A DNA stretch of 64,000 bases, from assembly GCA_942493075.1 (NCBI GenBank), contig OW818681.1, positions 5,952,001-6,016,000 on the forward strand, given 5' to 3'. Source of the stretch: JBBQYD01 sp942493075. GTDB taxonomy: Bacteria; Verrucomicrobiota; Verrucomicrobiia; Limisphaerales; UBA8199. A program made the translations under genes and the position numbers. The first letter of the stretch is position 1. The number at the start of each line of letters is the position of its first letter. The notes under the pieces were generated by a model. It searched no databases. It was given only the letters and a program-made list of their open reading frames with translations, and was not told the origin of the DNA. Below, one piece after another: positions 16,824 through 24,125 of the stretch.

Positions 16824-16893
16824 TCTAGACTCGGATGCTGAGGATTTAGGAGGCGAACCCTCCGGCCCAGCCAAATACAACACACAGAAACCA

Positions 16894-17250
16894 ATGAAAT
16901 TACTCGTCCTGACAGTTAGCTTAATAATCGTCCTTGCGGGATGCTCCAGGTCTTCGGACACACCCTTCGCGGGCACGTCCAAGACGAACGATCTGGGTAA
17001 AGTCGTGGTAGCTGACGGTGGTTCCTACGACTACGCACTTAGCGGAAATAGGAATTGCCGGGTGAGCCTCACGGCACTTACAAATCAGGAGGTTATGGTT
17101 GAGTTGGTTGTTTTGGAGACAAATGCCCAAGGCTCGACCAGAATCCTGGCACGACCGCGCATTGTTACCAAAATGGGAGAGCGGGTCAGTATGGCGATCG
17201 GTGAGGAGAGTGTTTCCTTGATCCCCGAGGTGAAACCGTCAGCGAATTAG
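16894..17250 (+). CDS. Small lipoprotein with a secretin-like C-terminal motif
   Basis: 118 residues; signal peptide with lipobox VLAGC (acylated Cys17). Beyond it is a single small beta-rich domain. The ending ILARPRIVTKMGERVSMAIG resembles the 'APRV-T-sGq-A-i' strand pair of secretin domains, as does the tail of the sigma-factor fusion at 3519-5090. The ATG at 16894 gives a clean signal peptide; the upstream extension to 16798 overlaps the previous gene and looks non-native. Function unknown. Confidence 0.7.
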   Translation: MKLLVLTVSLIIVLAGCSRSSDTPFAGTSKTNDLGKVVVADGGSYDYALSGNRNCRVSLTALTNQEVMVELVVLETNAQGSTRILARPRIVTKMGERVSMAIGEESVSLIPEVKPSAN

Positions 17251-17406
17251 TCAAAGAATAACCCGTGGCTGAACGGGATCAGCCTGAGTCCGGGGGAGGT
17301 TAACAGTGGCTGAGCAACGCGGTAGGGAAATCACAGGATTCATAGATCCAATCAGATGTTCCAAAAGGTGGCCTGCGAAGCCTTAACCCGATAGAATGTG
17401 AGCTCT
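17251..17406. other. Intergenic gap downstream of the lipoprotein gene
   Basis: Roughly 155 bases in which I see no gene, tRNA or clear hairpin. Confidence 0.4.
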
Positions 17407-17437
17407 TTCCGGGCCTCAAATTTGTCCCGGAAGGGAC
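17407..17437. repeat. REP-like palindrome, left of the transposase remnant
   Basis: Two overlapping palindromes: TTCCGGG/CCCGGAA (17407-17413 with 17426-17432) and GTCCC-GGAA-GGGAC (17424-17437). The GTCCC/GGGAC stem recurs on the other side of the transposase gene (17974-17988), as expected for REP elements associated with a RAYT transposase. Confidence 0.55.
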
Positions 17438-17447
17438 GGCTGAACTG

Positions 17448-17892
17448 TCACTCCCACAAGTGCTTCGGATCATATTCGATTCGGTGTTTATCCAGCAGCG
17501 CCAGGAATTCCTCCTGAAAAGTCCTCTTCCTATGGTGCTCCTCCTGGTTCTGTATATAGTGAACGATCTTGTTCACTTGGGATTCGCTGACGCTAAAAGC
17601 CCCGAACTTAATTTGCCAACGAAACATCCCTTGCTGAGGGAAAGTCGTTCACCCACTTTGACGCCCCACCCTTTATGAGCTGCAGTGCCTTTGAAATTGA
17701 GAAAGTGGATGGGATCGATAACAGGATGTGAACGTGGTCGGGCATGCCTCCTATTTCGACGGCTTTCATTTCGTTTCGTCGTGCAATGCCACCCAGGAAT
17801 GGCCAGAGCCTTTGGCTTAATTCGTGAGTGATCAGTGGCCGACGATCCTCAGTGCTGAACACACAATGATAGTATGAGCTCACGTAGGACAT
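17448..17892 (-). pseudogene. REP-associated tyrosine (IS200-like, Y1) transposase, frameshifted
   Basis: HUH single-strand transposase of the IS200/RAYT type, which acts on short palindromes. The N-terminal frame (MSYVSSYYHCVFST) contains the metal-binding HUH motif in MPDHVHILL. After WVNDF near 17638-17643 the frame runs into a stop, while a +1 frame continues with FRWQIKFGAFSVSESQVNK, then IVHYIQNQEEHH with the probable catalytic Tyr, ending PKHLWE at 17448. One extra base in the TTTCCC run explains the break. The N-terminal frame is open from 17943, but the family start matches 17892. REP-like palindromes flank it. Inactive unless the frameshift is a sequencing error. Confidence 0.85.
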
Positions 17893-17942
17893 GGCCACAT
17901 TCAGCCGTTCCTTCGGAACTTGGTCAATATCGAACATTGCCA

Positions 17943-17988
17943 CCCAAAGCTAAAGCTTTGGGCTTTTATCAACTGTCCCGCTGGGACA
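17943..17988. repeat. REP-like palindromes, right of the transposase remnant
   Basis: CCCAAAGC-TAAA-GCTTTGGG (17943-17962) is a perfect 8-bp stem followed by CTTTT; TGTCCC-GCT-GGGACA (17974-17988) is a perfect 6-bp stem matching the palindrome at 17424-17437. Such pairs around a RAYT gene are the usual substrates of the transposase. Confidence 0.6.
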
Positions 17989-18255
17989 TGAGAGGGGCGA
18001 TCTGCGGATGAATGTCGAAAGTTCCACAGATCGCTCACATCAATCGCTGATGTTCTGTACTCCGGGCACTGGAGAAAGACAAGTTGGGCTAATCTGGCCT
18101 CACACCCGCCCGTCCATTTGCCCGTTTCACCCGCTTGACACCCTGATTTTGGCTGGTATTCTCTCGCGTTCCGTTACCGGAGCCTTTTCCCCGCCAAGGT
18201 GCTAGTTGGCTGGCGATTTGATGCGCCCGGTGCGAGTGCATTTACTTTAGTTTAT
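17989..18255. other. Intergenic region upstream of rpmH
   Basis: No gene recognised. It holds the rpmH promoter (18135-18162) and an ~90-base leader. I find no dnaA gene and no cluster of DnaA boxes (TTATCCACA), so there is no support here for an origin of replication despite the rpmH-rnpA context. Confidence 0.5.
18135..18162 (+). promoter_or_regulatory. Probable sigma-70 promoter of the rpmH-rnpA-yidD-yidC-jag operon
   Basis: A perfect -35 box TTGACA (18135-18140), a 16-base spacer and a partial -10 box TATTCT (18157-18162, 4 of 6 matches), about 94 bases before the rpmH ATG. No other good candidate lies nearer the gene. Confidence 0.6.
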
Positions 18256-18393
18256 ATGAAGCGACAATATCAACCGTCGAAGGTCCGCCGCCGAAGGCAG
18301 CATGGATTTTTGAATCGTAATTCAAGCAAGAGCGGCAAGGCCACCTTGGCCAATCGCCGCCGGGTGGGACGCAAGCGTCTTACTCCCGTCTAA
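18256..18393 (+). CDS. rpmH: 50S ribosomal protein L34
   Basis: 45-residue, highly basic ribosomal protein of the large subunit, starting MKRQYQPSKVRRRRQHGF and ending RRRVGRKRLTPV, a full-length match to the family. The ATG at 18256 is chosen over an upstream in-frame start because only this gives the L34 N-terminus. It is first in the conserved rpmH-rnpA-yidD-yidC-jag operon; rnpA starts 9 bases after its stop. Confidence 0.97.
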   Translation: MKRQYQPSKVRRRRQHGFLNRNSSKSGKATLANRRRVGRKRLTPV

Positions 18394-18402
18394 TCCCGCA
18401 TC

Positions 18403-18786
18403 ATGACGGCCGAAAGGCCACAGCGGGAGAGCTTTGGGCGGAACAAGCGCCTTCGGCGCAGCGGGGAATTCGCCTGGTTGAAGCAACGAGGGCAGCGCCT
18501 GGTTCAGGGCTGTCTTATTGCTAATTGGAGCCGTCGCGAGGACGGCTCTCACTGTCGTTTAGGTGTGGTCACATCCCGCAAGGTCGGTAGCGCGGTGGTG
18601 CGGAACCGCGCCCGCAGGTTGTTGCGCGAAAGCTTCCGCAAGCACCAATACGATTTCTCCGAACCGGTGAACCTGGTGTTAATCGCGCGGGCCTCGATTG
18701 TTGGCAAAACCCTCTCCCAGGTGGAGAAGGATTTTTTGACAACCTTGAGGAAAACGGGATTGTTGAAGGTGCGGTCGGGGGAATGA
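18403..18786 (+). CDS. rnpA: Ribonuclease P protein component
   Basis: 127-residue basic protein that binds RNase P RNA and helps cleave 5' leaders from pre-tRNA. The N-terminal RLRRSGEFAWLKQRG and the RNA-binding signature VVRNRARRLLRESFR are clear. It overlaps yidD by 4 bases (ATGA at 18783-18786), indicating translational coupling. Length and order are typical. Confidence 0.96.
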   Translation: MTAERPQRESFGRNKRLRRSGEFAWLKQRGQRLVQGCLIANWSRREDGSHCRLGVVTSRKVGSAVVRNRARRLLRESFRKHQYDFSEPVNLVLIARASIVGKTLSQVEKDFLTTLRKTGLLKVRSGE

Positions 18787-19106
18787 ACCAGTTGAACGCG
18801 GCACAACATATACTCATAGCGGCGGTGCGGCTTTATCGCCTCACGCTTTCGCCTTTGAAGTCTGTGCTGTTTGGTCCCTTGGGCGGATGCCGCTACACAC
18901 CTTCCTGTTCTGAATATGCCTTGGAAGCGCTCCGAACCCGGGGTGCATTCAAGGGTTCATGGCTGAGCCTCAAGCGGATTGGCCGATGCCATCCCTGGGG
19001 TGGCTGCGGGTATGATCCGGTTCCAAAAGACCCGGCTCAGGCAGCCGATCAGCACGGCAGCGCCGGCCCGCATCCGGGCACGCGCCATTTCTTTGGTCAT
19101 TGTTAA
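18783..19106 (+). CDS. yidD: Membrane protein insertion efficiency factor YidD
   Basis: 107 residues. It has an N-terminal amphipathic helix, the cysteine-bearing core GGCRYTPSCSEYALEAL, and RIGRCHPWGGCGYDPVP, all diagnostic of YidD, a peripheral inner-membrane protein assisting YidC-dependent insertion. The C-terminal ~25 residues (from KDPAQAADQ) extend beyond the usual end and look disordered. It overlaps rnpA by 4 bases and yidC follows 6 bases later. Confidence 0.95.
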   Translation: MNQLNAAQHILIAAVRLYRLTLSPLKSVLFGPLGGCRYTPSCSEYALEALRTRGAFKGSWLSLKRIGRCHPWGGCGYDPVPKDPAQAADQHGSAGPHPGTRHFFGHC

Positions 19107-19112
19107 AATTTC

Positions 19113-20909
19113 ATGGATCGCAAATCGATAATTGGTCTGGTAGCCAGCATTGCTCTGTTGCTGCTTTGGTTTCCGGTGGTCAACCGGTTGTACCCTTCTA
19201 AACCGCTTCCGCCCGGCAGCACGAACGCCGTCGTGACCGTGCAGGCTCCCGGCACCAATGGCGCCGCGCCTGTGGTGGCGCCGCGGACGCCCCCGGTAAT
19301 GCGACCAACCGACGCCGCATCCCGCGCCCCGCAGGCTGCTCCCGGCCAGGCTGAAGAAACTATTGTTCTGAGTGGCAGCAACGCGAGTTACACCATCACC
19401 TCGCAGGGTGGCGGCATTAAGCTGTTCGAGTTGGTGCAATTTCCGGAAGTGGTTGGGCGCAAAAAGGGCACTGAGAGTGCAGTCAAACACACCAGGCTAA
19501 ACGCCAATGCAGCGTATCCCTCAATGGCTTTGCTCGGTGGTCCGGAAGTCGAAGGAGATGGCATCTATGAATTGAGCCGCACATCAGATGGTGTGCGTGC
19601 CACGAAAGAACTGACCAATGGATTGGTGATCACCAAAGACTTTCGACTGAGCTCAAATTATCTGCTGGCTGTTAAAGTGCGGCTGGAGAATCGCGCAGCC
19701 ACTCCTTTGAACGTGCCCGACCACGAGTGGGTGGTCGGCACGGCGACGCCGATGAATGCCAACGACAAGGGCCAAGCCGTTGGAGCCCAATACTTCACGG
19801 GTAAAGACCGCAAGACGGTTGATGGCGCCGCTTACTTTGCGAACACCAAGTTCATGTGCTTCCCCCGCGTGGCGCCTCAGGAGTATCGCTCCGCTGAAAC
19901 GAACATCGTTTGGGCTGCGGCAAATAACCAGTTCTTTGCACTGATCGCCATGCCCGAGAAGCCCGCGCAGGGGTTGATCGTTCGGCGCTTGGATCTACCG
20001 GCTACCCTCACGGCCCAGGGGGTACCGAACCCGGTTCTCCCCCAGGGTTACGAGACCACAATGGTTTACCCGGGCACCACGCTAGAGCCGCAGCAGGCCC
20101 TGGAGCACAACCTGCATATCTTCTCCGGACCCAAAGAGTTCCAGACATTGGCGAACCTGGGTGATCATTTCAAAAACCAGGTTGGACAGGTGATGGGCTA
20201 CGGCGGGTTTTTCGGGTTCTTTGCCAAGGGCCTGCTCCTGGCCATGAACTGGCTGCACCAGACATTCTGGCTTTCCTACGGATTAGCCATTGTCGTCATC
20301 ACGATCGTCATCAAGCTTTTATTCTGGCCGCTGACCCAGGCCAGCACGCGCTCTATGAAACGGCTGCAGGCCTTGCAGCCGCAAATGAACGCCATCAAAG
20401 AGAAGTACAAGGATGACCCAGCCAAGATGAACCGCAAGACCATGGAGTTCATGCGGGAAAACAAGGTGAACCCTATGGGCGGCTGCCTGCCGATGGTCAT
20501 TCAGATTCCAGTCTTCATCGGCTTTTTCCAGATGATCCAGAGCGCCATTGAGTTACGCGGCGCCCAGTTCCTCTGGGTTAAGGACCTTTCTTCCCCGGAT
20601 ACGCTATTCATGATCCCGGGCACCGGCTTTCCCTTCAACCTGCTGCCGTTGATCATGGGTGTGACCATGTTCTGGCAGGCCAGGTTGACCCCGCCCTCCC
20701 CCGGCATGGACCCGACCCAGGCCAAGATGATGCGGTACATGCCCATGATTTTCATGGTGTTCCTGTACAACTTCTCAGCCGGGTTGACCCTCTACTGGAC
20801 CGTCCAGAACCTGCTGACAATCCTGCAAACCAAGCTGACCAAAACCACTACCCCGGTGGCGGCCACTGCTGCTCCGGTATTGACGTCCGGCCCTAAAAAG
20901 AAGAAATAA
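19113..20909 (+). CDS. yidC: Membrane protein insertase YidC
   Basis: 598 residues. Domains: N-terminal membrane anchor (about 5-22); a Pro/Ala/Thr-rich linker to about 85; the large beta-sandwich periplasmic domain (about 90-340) typical of Gram-negative YidC; then the conserved five-helix core (about 365-590) with FWPLTQASTRSMKRLQALQP and NPMGGCLPMVIQIPVF. It inserts and folds inner-membrane proteins alone or with SecYEG. The tail ends in a basic KKKK, as in ribosome-contacting YidC proteins. Fourth gene of the rpmH operon. Confidence 0.97.
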   Translation: MDRKSIIGLVASIALLLLWFPVVNRLYPSKPLPPGSTNAVVTVQAPGTNGAAPVVAPRTPPVMRPTDAASRAPQAAPGQAEETIVLSGSNASYTITSQGGGIKLFELVQFPEVVGRKKGTESAVKHTRLNANAAYPSMALLGGPEVEGDGIYELSRTSDGVRATKELTNGLVITKDFRLSSNYLLAVKVRLENRAATPLNVPDHEWVVGTATPMNANDKGQAVGAQYFTGKDRKTVDGAAYFANTKFMCFPRVAPQEYRSAETNIVWAAANNQFFALIAMPEKPAQGLIVRRLDLPATLTAQGVPNPVLPQGYETTMVYPGTTLEPQQALEHNLHIFSGPKEFQTLANLGDHFKNQVGQVMGYGGFFGFFAKGLLLAMNWLHQTFWLSYGLAIVVITIVIKLLFWPLTQASTRSMKRLQALQPQMNAIKEKYKDDPAKMNRKTMEFMRENKVNPMGGCLPMVIQIPVFIGFFQMIQSAIELRGAQFLWVKDLSSPDTLFMIPGTGFPFNLLPLIMGVTMFWQARLTPPSPGMDPTQAKMMRYMPMIFMVFLYNFSAGLTLYWTVQNLLTILQTKLTKTTTPVAATAAPVLTSGPKKKK

Positions 20910-20964
20910 GGGGCTGAAAAGTCCGCAAATAACGGACCGCCAAACGATTTAAATCATTACGATC

Positions 20965-21414
20965 ATGCCTGCTGAACCCAAAGCTACCTTGGAAACGCTG
21001 CTGCAAACGCTCGGTTTCGACGCCGCTGTTGAAGAACACCGGATGGAGGAGGGCATTCTGCTGGACGTTAAAACCGAGGATTCCGGACGTTTGATCGGTC
21101 GCCAGGGCCAGACTCTTTCGGATCTCCAGTATATCACCAACCGGTTGCTCTTTCAGCAAGACCCCTCGATGCCCAAGGTGATGGTGGATGTCAGTGGTTA
21201 CCGCGCGCAAGCCCGCGAAGCGCTGGTTAAGAAAGCCATGGAAGCTGCTGAGAAAGTGCGCCGTTGGGGCGATGTTGTGGAACTGGAACCGCTCAGCGCG
21301 TTCGATCGCCGAATTGTCCACCAGGCACTGAAGGACGATCCGAGCATCGAAACCCACAGTGTCGAGGTGGAAGGCACCGATAAGAAGGCGATCCTTCTTC
21401 GCCCCAAACACTAA
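20965..21414 (+). CDS. KH/R3H RNA-binding protein, Jag/KhpB family
   Basis: 149 residues. A KH domain with the GXXG signature in GRLIGRQGQTLSDLQYITNR (about 40-60), followed by an R3H domain with PLSAFDRRIVHQALKDD. No Jag-N domain is present, so this is the shorter form. Jag/KhpB proteins bind RNA and are linked to cell-division and envelope control; their gene usually follows yidC as here. A strong hairpin terminator follows at 21447-21475. Confidence 0.92.
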   Translation: MPAEPKATLETLLQTLGFDAAVEEHRMEEGILLDVKTEDSGRLIGRQGQTLSDLQYITNRLLFQQDPSMPKVMVDVSGYRAQAREALVKKAMEAAEKVRRWGDVVELEPLSAFDRRIVHQALKDDPSIETHSVEVEGTDKKAILLRPKH

Positions 21415-21446
21415 TCCCAGAGTTCGTCAAACGTATCCGATTTCTG

Positions 21447-21483
21447 AACGGTCAGGCTGCTTTAGCCTGGCCGTTTGTCGTTT
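21447..21483 (+). terminator. Rho-independent terminator after the rpmH-jag operon
   Basis: AACGGTCAGGCT pairs with AGCCTGGCCGTT (one G-T wobble, 12-bp stem, 5-base loop GCTTT), followed by TGTCGTTT on the plus strand. It sits between the convergent jag and pgpA genes and may serve both. Confidence 0.75.
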
Positions 21484-22000
21484 AATGCATGGCAGTCCAG
21501 CCGAACCACACCAGCAGACTGACCAGGCTCACATAGATCCCCGCCAACACGTCATCAACGGTTATGCCCCAGCCCCCGGGCAGATCCTGGCTCCCGTCCA
21601 CTGGCCAGGGCTTAGCGATGTCGAAGAATCGGAATGCAGCATAGACTCCTACCGTCAGCCACAAGGCACGGCCGCTGAAGAAATCAGAGAGCTGTGGAAA
21701 GTGACCTTGGGTGCGCATGAGGATCAGCACCCAGGCGAGAAAACAAACCGGCAGCGCGCAGATTTCATCCAGAACCACTGAGCCGGGATCTGTTTTGCCC
21801 AACTCTCGCTCAGCCACGCCACACAGGTAAACCGATGCCGCGATCATGGCGGCTGTGCCTAAGAGGTAAAACGGCAAGCTGCCAGTAGCCACCAAGACCG
21901 CGAACCAACCCACCCCCAGTACCGAACCAAAGGTGCCGGGGGCGAACGGAGCCCAACCAATGCCCAATCCCTGGGCCAGGAAAACCTGGAATTTCTTCAT
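21482..22000 (-). CDS. pgpA: Phosphatidylglycerophosphatase A
   Basis: 172-residue inner-membrane phosphatase that makes phosphatidylglycerol from its phosphate. The family opening GLGIGWAPFAPGTFGSVLG, the acidic DPGSVVLDEICALPV and the FDIAKPWPVDGSQDLPGGWG motif are all present, with several hydrophobic helices. The frame is open far upstream into repeat DNA (to 22174); the ATG at 22000 gives MKKFQVFLAQGLG, the proper family start. It stands alone on the minus strand. Confidence 0.95.
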   Translation of the reverse strand: MKKFQVFLAQGLGIGWAPFAPGTFGSVLGVGWFAVLVATGSLPFYLLGTAAMIAASVYLCGVAERELGKTDPGSVVLDEICALPVCFLAWVLILMRTQGHFPQLSDFFSGRALWLTVGVYAAFRFFDIAKPWPVDGSQDLPGGWGITVDDVLAGIYVSLVSLLVWFGWTAMH

Positions 22001-22069
22001 GCAAAAGCCTGCGAAATGATGAACCAGAACGGGCTGGAAAGAAAGGCGTAGTGTGGGGGGGAAACACGG

Positions 22070-22165
22070 AACACGGACCCTCACGGACTGACACCGACGG
22101 ACACGGACGGACACGAGGCCCTTGTCCGTGAAAGTCTGTGTTTGTCCGTGCTCGTCCGTGTAGTG
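22070..22165. repeat. Cluster of CACGGAC / GTCCGTG repeats
   Basis: Short units CACGGAC and GGACACGGACGGACACG on one side face TTGTCCGTG, GTCCGTGCTCGTCCGTG on the other, so the segment is partly self-complementary. The same heptamer is the core of the repeats at 5254, 34694 and 62751. No gene is seen in it. Confidence 0.65.
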
Positions 22166-22174
22166 CTCCTCCAC

Positions 22175-22210
22175 AAAAAGAGGCCCGGGCGTTTATTGCC
22201 CGGGCCTCTT
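22175..22210 (-). terminator. Rho-independent terminator of mdh
   Basis: A perfect 13-bp stem, AAGAGGCCCGGGC with GCCCGGGCCTCTT (22178-22190 with 22198-22210), 7-base loop, followed on the minus strand by TTTTT and located 25 bases after the mdh stop. This is a textbook intrinsic terminator. Confidence 0.93.
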
Positions 22211-22234
22211 GAAGAAACAGTAAATCCTACTCGC

Positions 22235-23224
22235 TTAGCGAGGGAGCAGTTCGCTGACCAGCGAGCGCTCTTCCTTGAGTTCGTTCACGCTGGCATCGAT
22301 CTTGGAGCGGCTGAACTCGTTCACAGGCACGCCCTGAACAACTTCGAGCTTCGTTCCATTGCTGCGGACCGGGAAGGAGCTGATCAAGCCGGCGTCCACG
22401 CCGTAGCTGCCATCGGAGCAGAGGCACACGCTGTGCCAATCACCGGCGGCGGTGGGCTGAACGATCGAGCGCACGCTGTCCACGATGCCGTTGGCGGCGC
22501 TGGCGGCGCTGGAAGCACCACGGGCCTTGATAATCGCGGCGCCACGCTGCTGCACCGAGGAGATGAATTCGCCCTTGAGCCAGGCTTCGTCCTTGATGAC
22601 TTCAGCGGCTGAAGTGCCGTTGATCTTGGCATTGTAGAAATCAGGATACTGAGTCGCGGAATGGTTGCCCCAGATGGTCATGTTGCTGACGCTGGTGATG
22701 TCCACGCCGGCCTTCTTGGCGAGTTGCGATTTGGCGCGGTTCTCATCCAGTCGGGTCATTGCGAAGAAACGATCGCTCGGAATGCCACGAGCGTTATTCA
22801 TGGCGATAAGGCAGTTGGTATTGCAGGGATTGCCAACCACATGCACGCGGACGTCCTGGGCGGCGTTCTTTTCGATAGCCTTGCCCTGGCCGATGAAGAT
22901 CTTGCCATTGATGCCGAGGAGGTCTTTGCGCTCCATACCGGCCTTGCGCGGCACGCTGCCGACGAGCAGCGCCCAATTAACGCCCTTGAAGCCTTCATCG
23001 AGGCTGGCGGTGGGCACCACGCCTTTGAGCAGCGGGAAAGCGCAATCATCGAGTTCCATTACGACACCGTTCAAAGCGGGCAAAGCCGGCTCGATTTCGA
23101 TGAGGTGCAGGATGACAGGTTGATTGGGGCCGAACATAGCTCCGGAAGCGATCCGGAACAACAAAGCGTAACCAATCTGGCCGGCGGCGCCGGTCACAGC
23201 GACACGAATAGGAGATGTGCTCAT
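22235..23224 (-). CDS. mdh: Malate dehydrogenase
   Basis: NAD-dependent oxidation of malate to oxaloacetate in the TCA cycle, cytosolic. 329 residues, with the Rossmann motif VTGAAGQIGYALLFRIASG near the N-terminus, GNPCNTNCLIAMNNA, the substrate-binding TRLDENRAKSQLA and the catalytic His in IWGNHSATQYP. These features fit the longer cytoplasmic/GAAGQIGY subgroup rather than the E. coli type. It is followed by a strong terminator. The YebC-family gene lies 83 bases upstream on the same strand. Confidence 0.96.
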   Translation of the reverse strand: MSTSPIRVAVTGAAGQIGYALLFRIASGAMFGPNQPVILHLIEIEPALPALNGVVMELDDCAFPLLKGVVPTASLDEGFKGVNWALLVGSVPRKAGMERKDLLGINGKIFIGQGKAIEKNAAQDVRVHVVGNPCNTNCLIAMNNARGIPSDRFFAMTRLDENRAKSQLAKKAGVDITSVSNMTIWGNHSATQYPDFYNAKINGTSAAEVIKDEAWLKGEFISSVQQRGAAIIKARGASSAASAANGIVDSVRSIVQPTAAGDWHSVCLCSDGSYGVDAGLISSFPVRSNGTKLEVVQGVPVNEFSRSKIDASVNELKEERSLVSELLPR

Positions 23225-23307
23225 AGTATTTGCAGTTATGCGCGGCGCAATATGGGCTTTGCCAGCCCGGGAAGCAAGTATCTAACTTTACCAAGCGCCT
23301 CGAAAAA

Positions 23308-24039
23308 CTATTTTAATGCCGCCCAAACACGGTGGACATCATCGTGATCCTCCAACTCCTGGAGAAACCCGCCGGTGTCGGCTTTCTGGGCGTCGGTCAG
23401 TTCTGGGAATTGCTTGGGGACATACCCTAGCTCGCTGGTGACAACGGTCCAACCATTTTGCGAAAGCCATTTCGAAACGCTGTGCACCGATGTGCGGTCG
23501 GTTAAAAAACGCGCGCCCGCTGCGCCCTCAGGGATATCGTCATTCCGCTCGTGGCTCAGCGGCTCCACTTCGTTAGCACCTGCCTCGATCCCGGCAGCCT
23601 CGAGATCTGCCTTCGCATCGCTGTGGTAGGCTTCGACAATGCCGGTGTAGTCGAATAAAAACTTGTTGCTGCCAGTCGTTCCCAGTTGAGCATTTCGGAA
23701 CATGTGCCGGATTTCCGGCGCGGTGCGATTGACGTTATCGGTATATACTTCAACGATCACGGCCACTTTGTTCGGGGCGTAGCCTTCGAACACCACATGC
23801 TCCATGATGACCTTTTCCTCGCCGATGCCGGCGCCTTTCTTAATCGCACGCTCGATGACATCGCGCGAGACGCTTTCCTTGCGTGCTTTCTCCAACGCAG
23901 CGAACAGGCGGGGGTTGCCCTCCGGGTCTGCGCCGCCCATTTTGGCGGCTACCATGATTTCACGGACTATTTTTCCGGTAGCTTGAGCTTTCTTTTTCGA
24001 AGCCACCGCTCGTTTAGCATGCAACCATTGACGTCCCAT
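23308..24039 (-). CDS. YebC/PmpR-family protein
   Basis: 243 residues of the YebC/PmpR/TACO1 family, described both as DNA-binding regulators and as helpers of translation through difficult codon runs. The N-terminus MGRQWLHAKRAVASKKKAQ (a KxKKxxA-type variant of the usual MAGHSKW start), VIERAIKKGAGIGEEKVIMEH and YEGYAP-like FEGYAPNKVAVIVEV are diagnostic. The start at 24039 is preferred to an in-frame ATG at 24075 because the latter's 12 extra residues are unlike the family. Cytosolic. Confidence 0.93.
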   Translation of the reverse strand: MGRQWLHAKRAVASKKKAQATGKIVREIMVAAKMGGADPEGNPRLFAALEKARKESVSRDVIERAIKKGAGIGEEKVIMEHVVFEGYAPNKVAVIVEVYTDNVNRTAPEIRHMFRNAQLGTTGSNKFLFDYTGIVEAYHSDAKADLEAAGIEAGANEVEPLSHERNDDIPEGAAGARFLTDRTSVHSVSKWLSQNGWTVVTSELGYVPKQFPELTDAQKADTGGFLQELEDHDDVHRVWAALK

Positions 24040-24125
24040 GCGCTCAAGGTAACAAAGACACCCCACACTATTCAAACGTGTTCCGCGATTGACAGCTTAC
24101 CTATCGAAAAGGAGACTGAACCCGG

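Noticed and set aside
17638..17643. Programmed frameshift in the transposase
   Set aside because: IS200/RAYT transposases do not use one as far as I know; a single base in a homopolymer-like run is more simply a mutation or sequencing error.
17989..18255. Replication origin next to rpmH
   Set aside because: No DnaA-box cluster, dnaA or dnaN is present.
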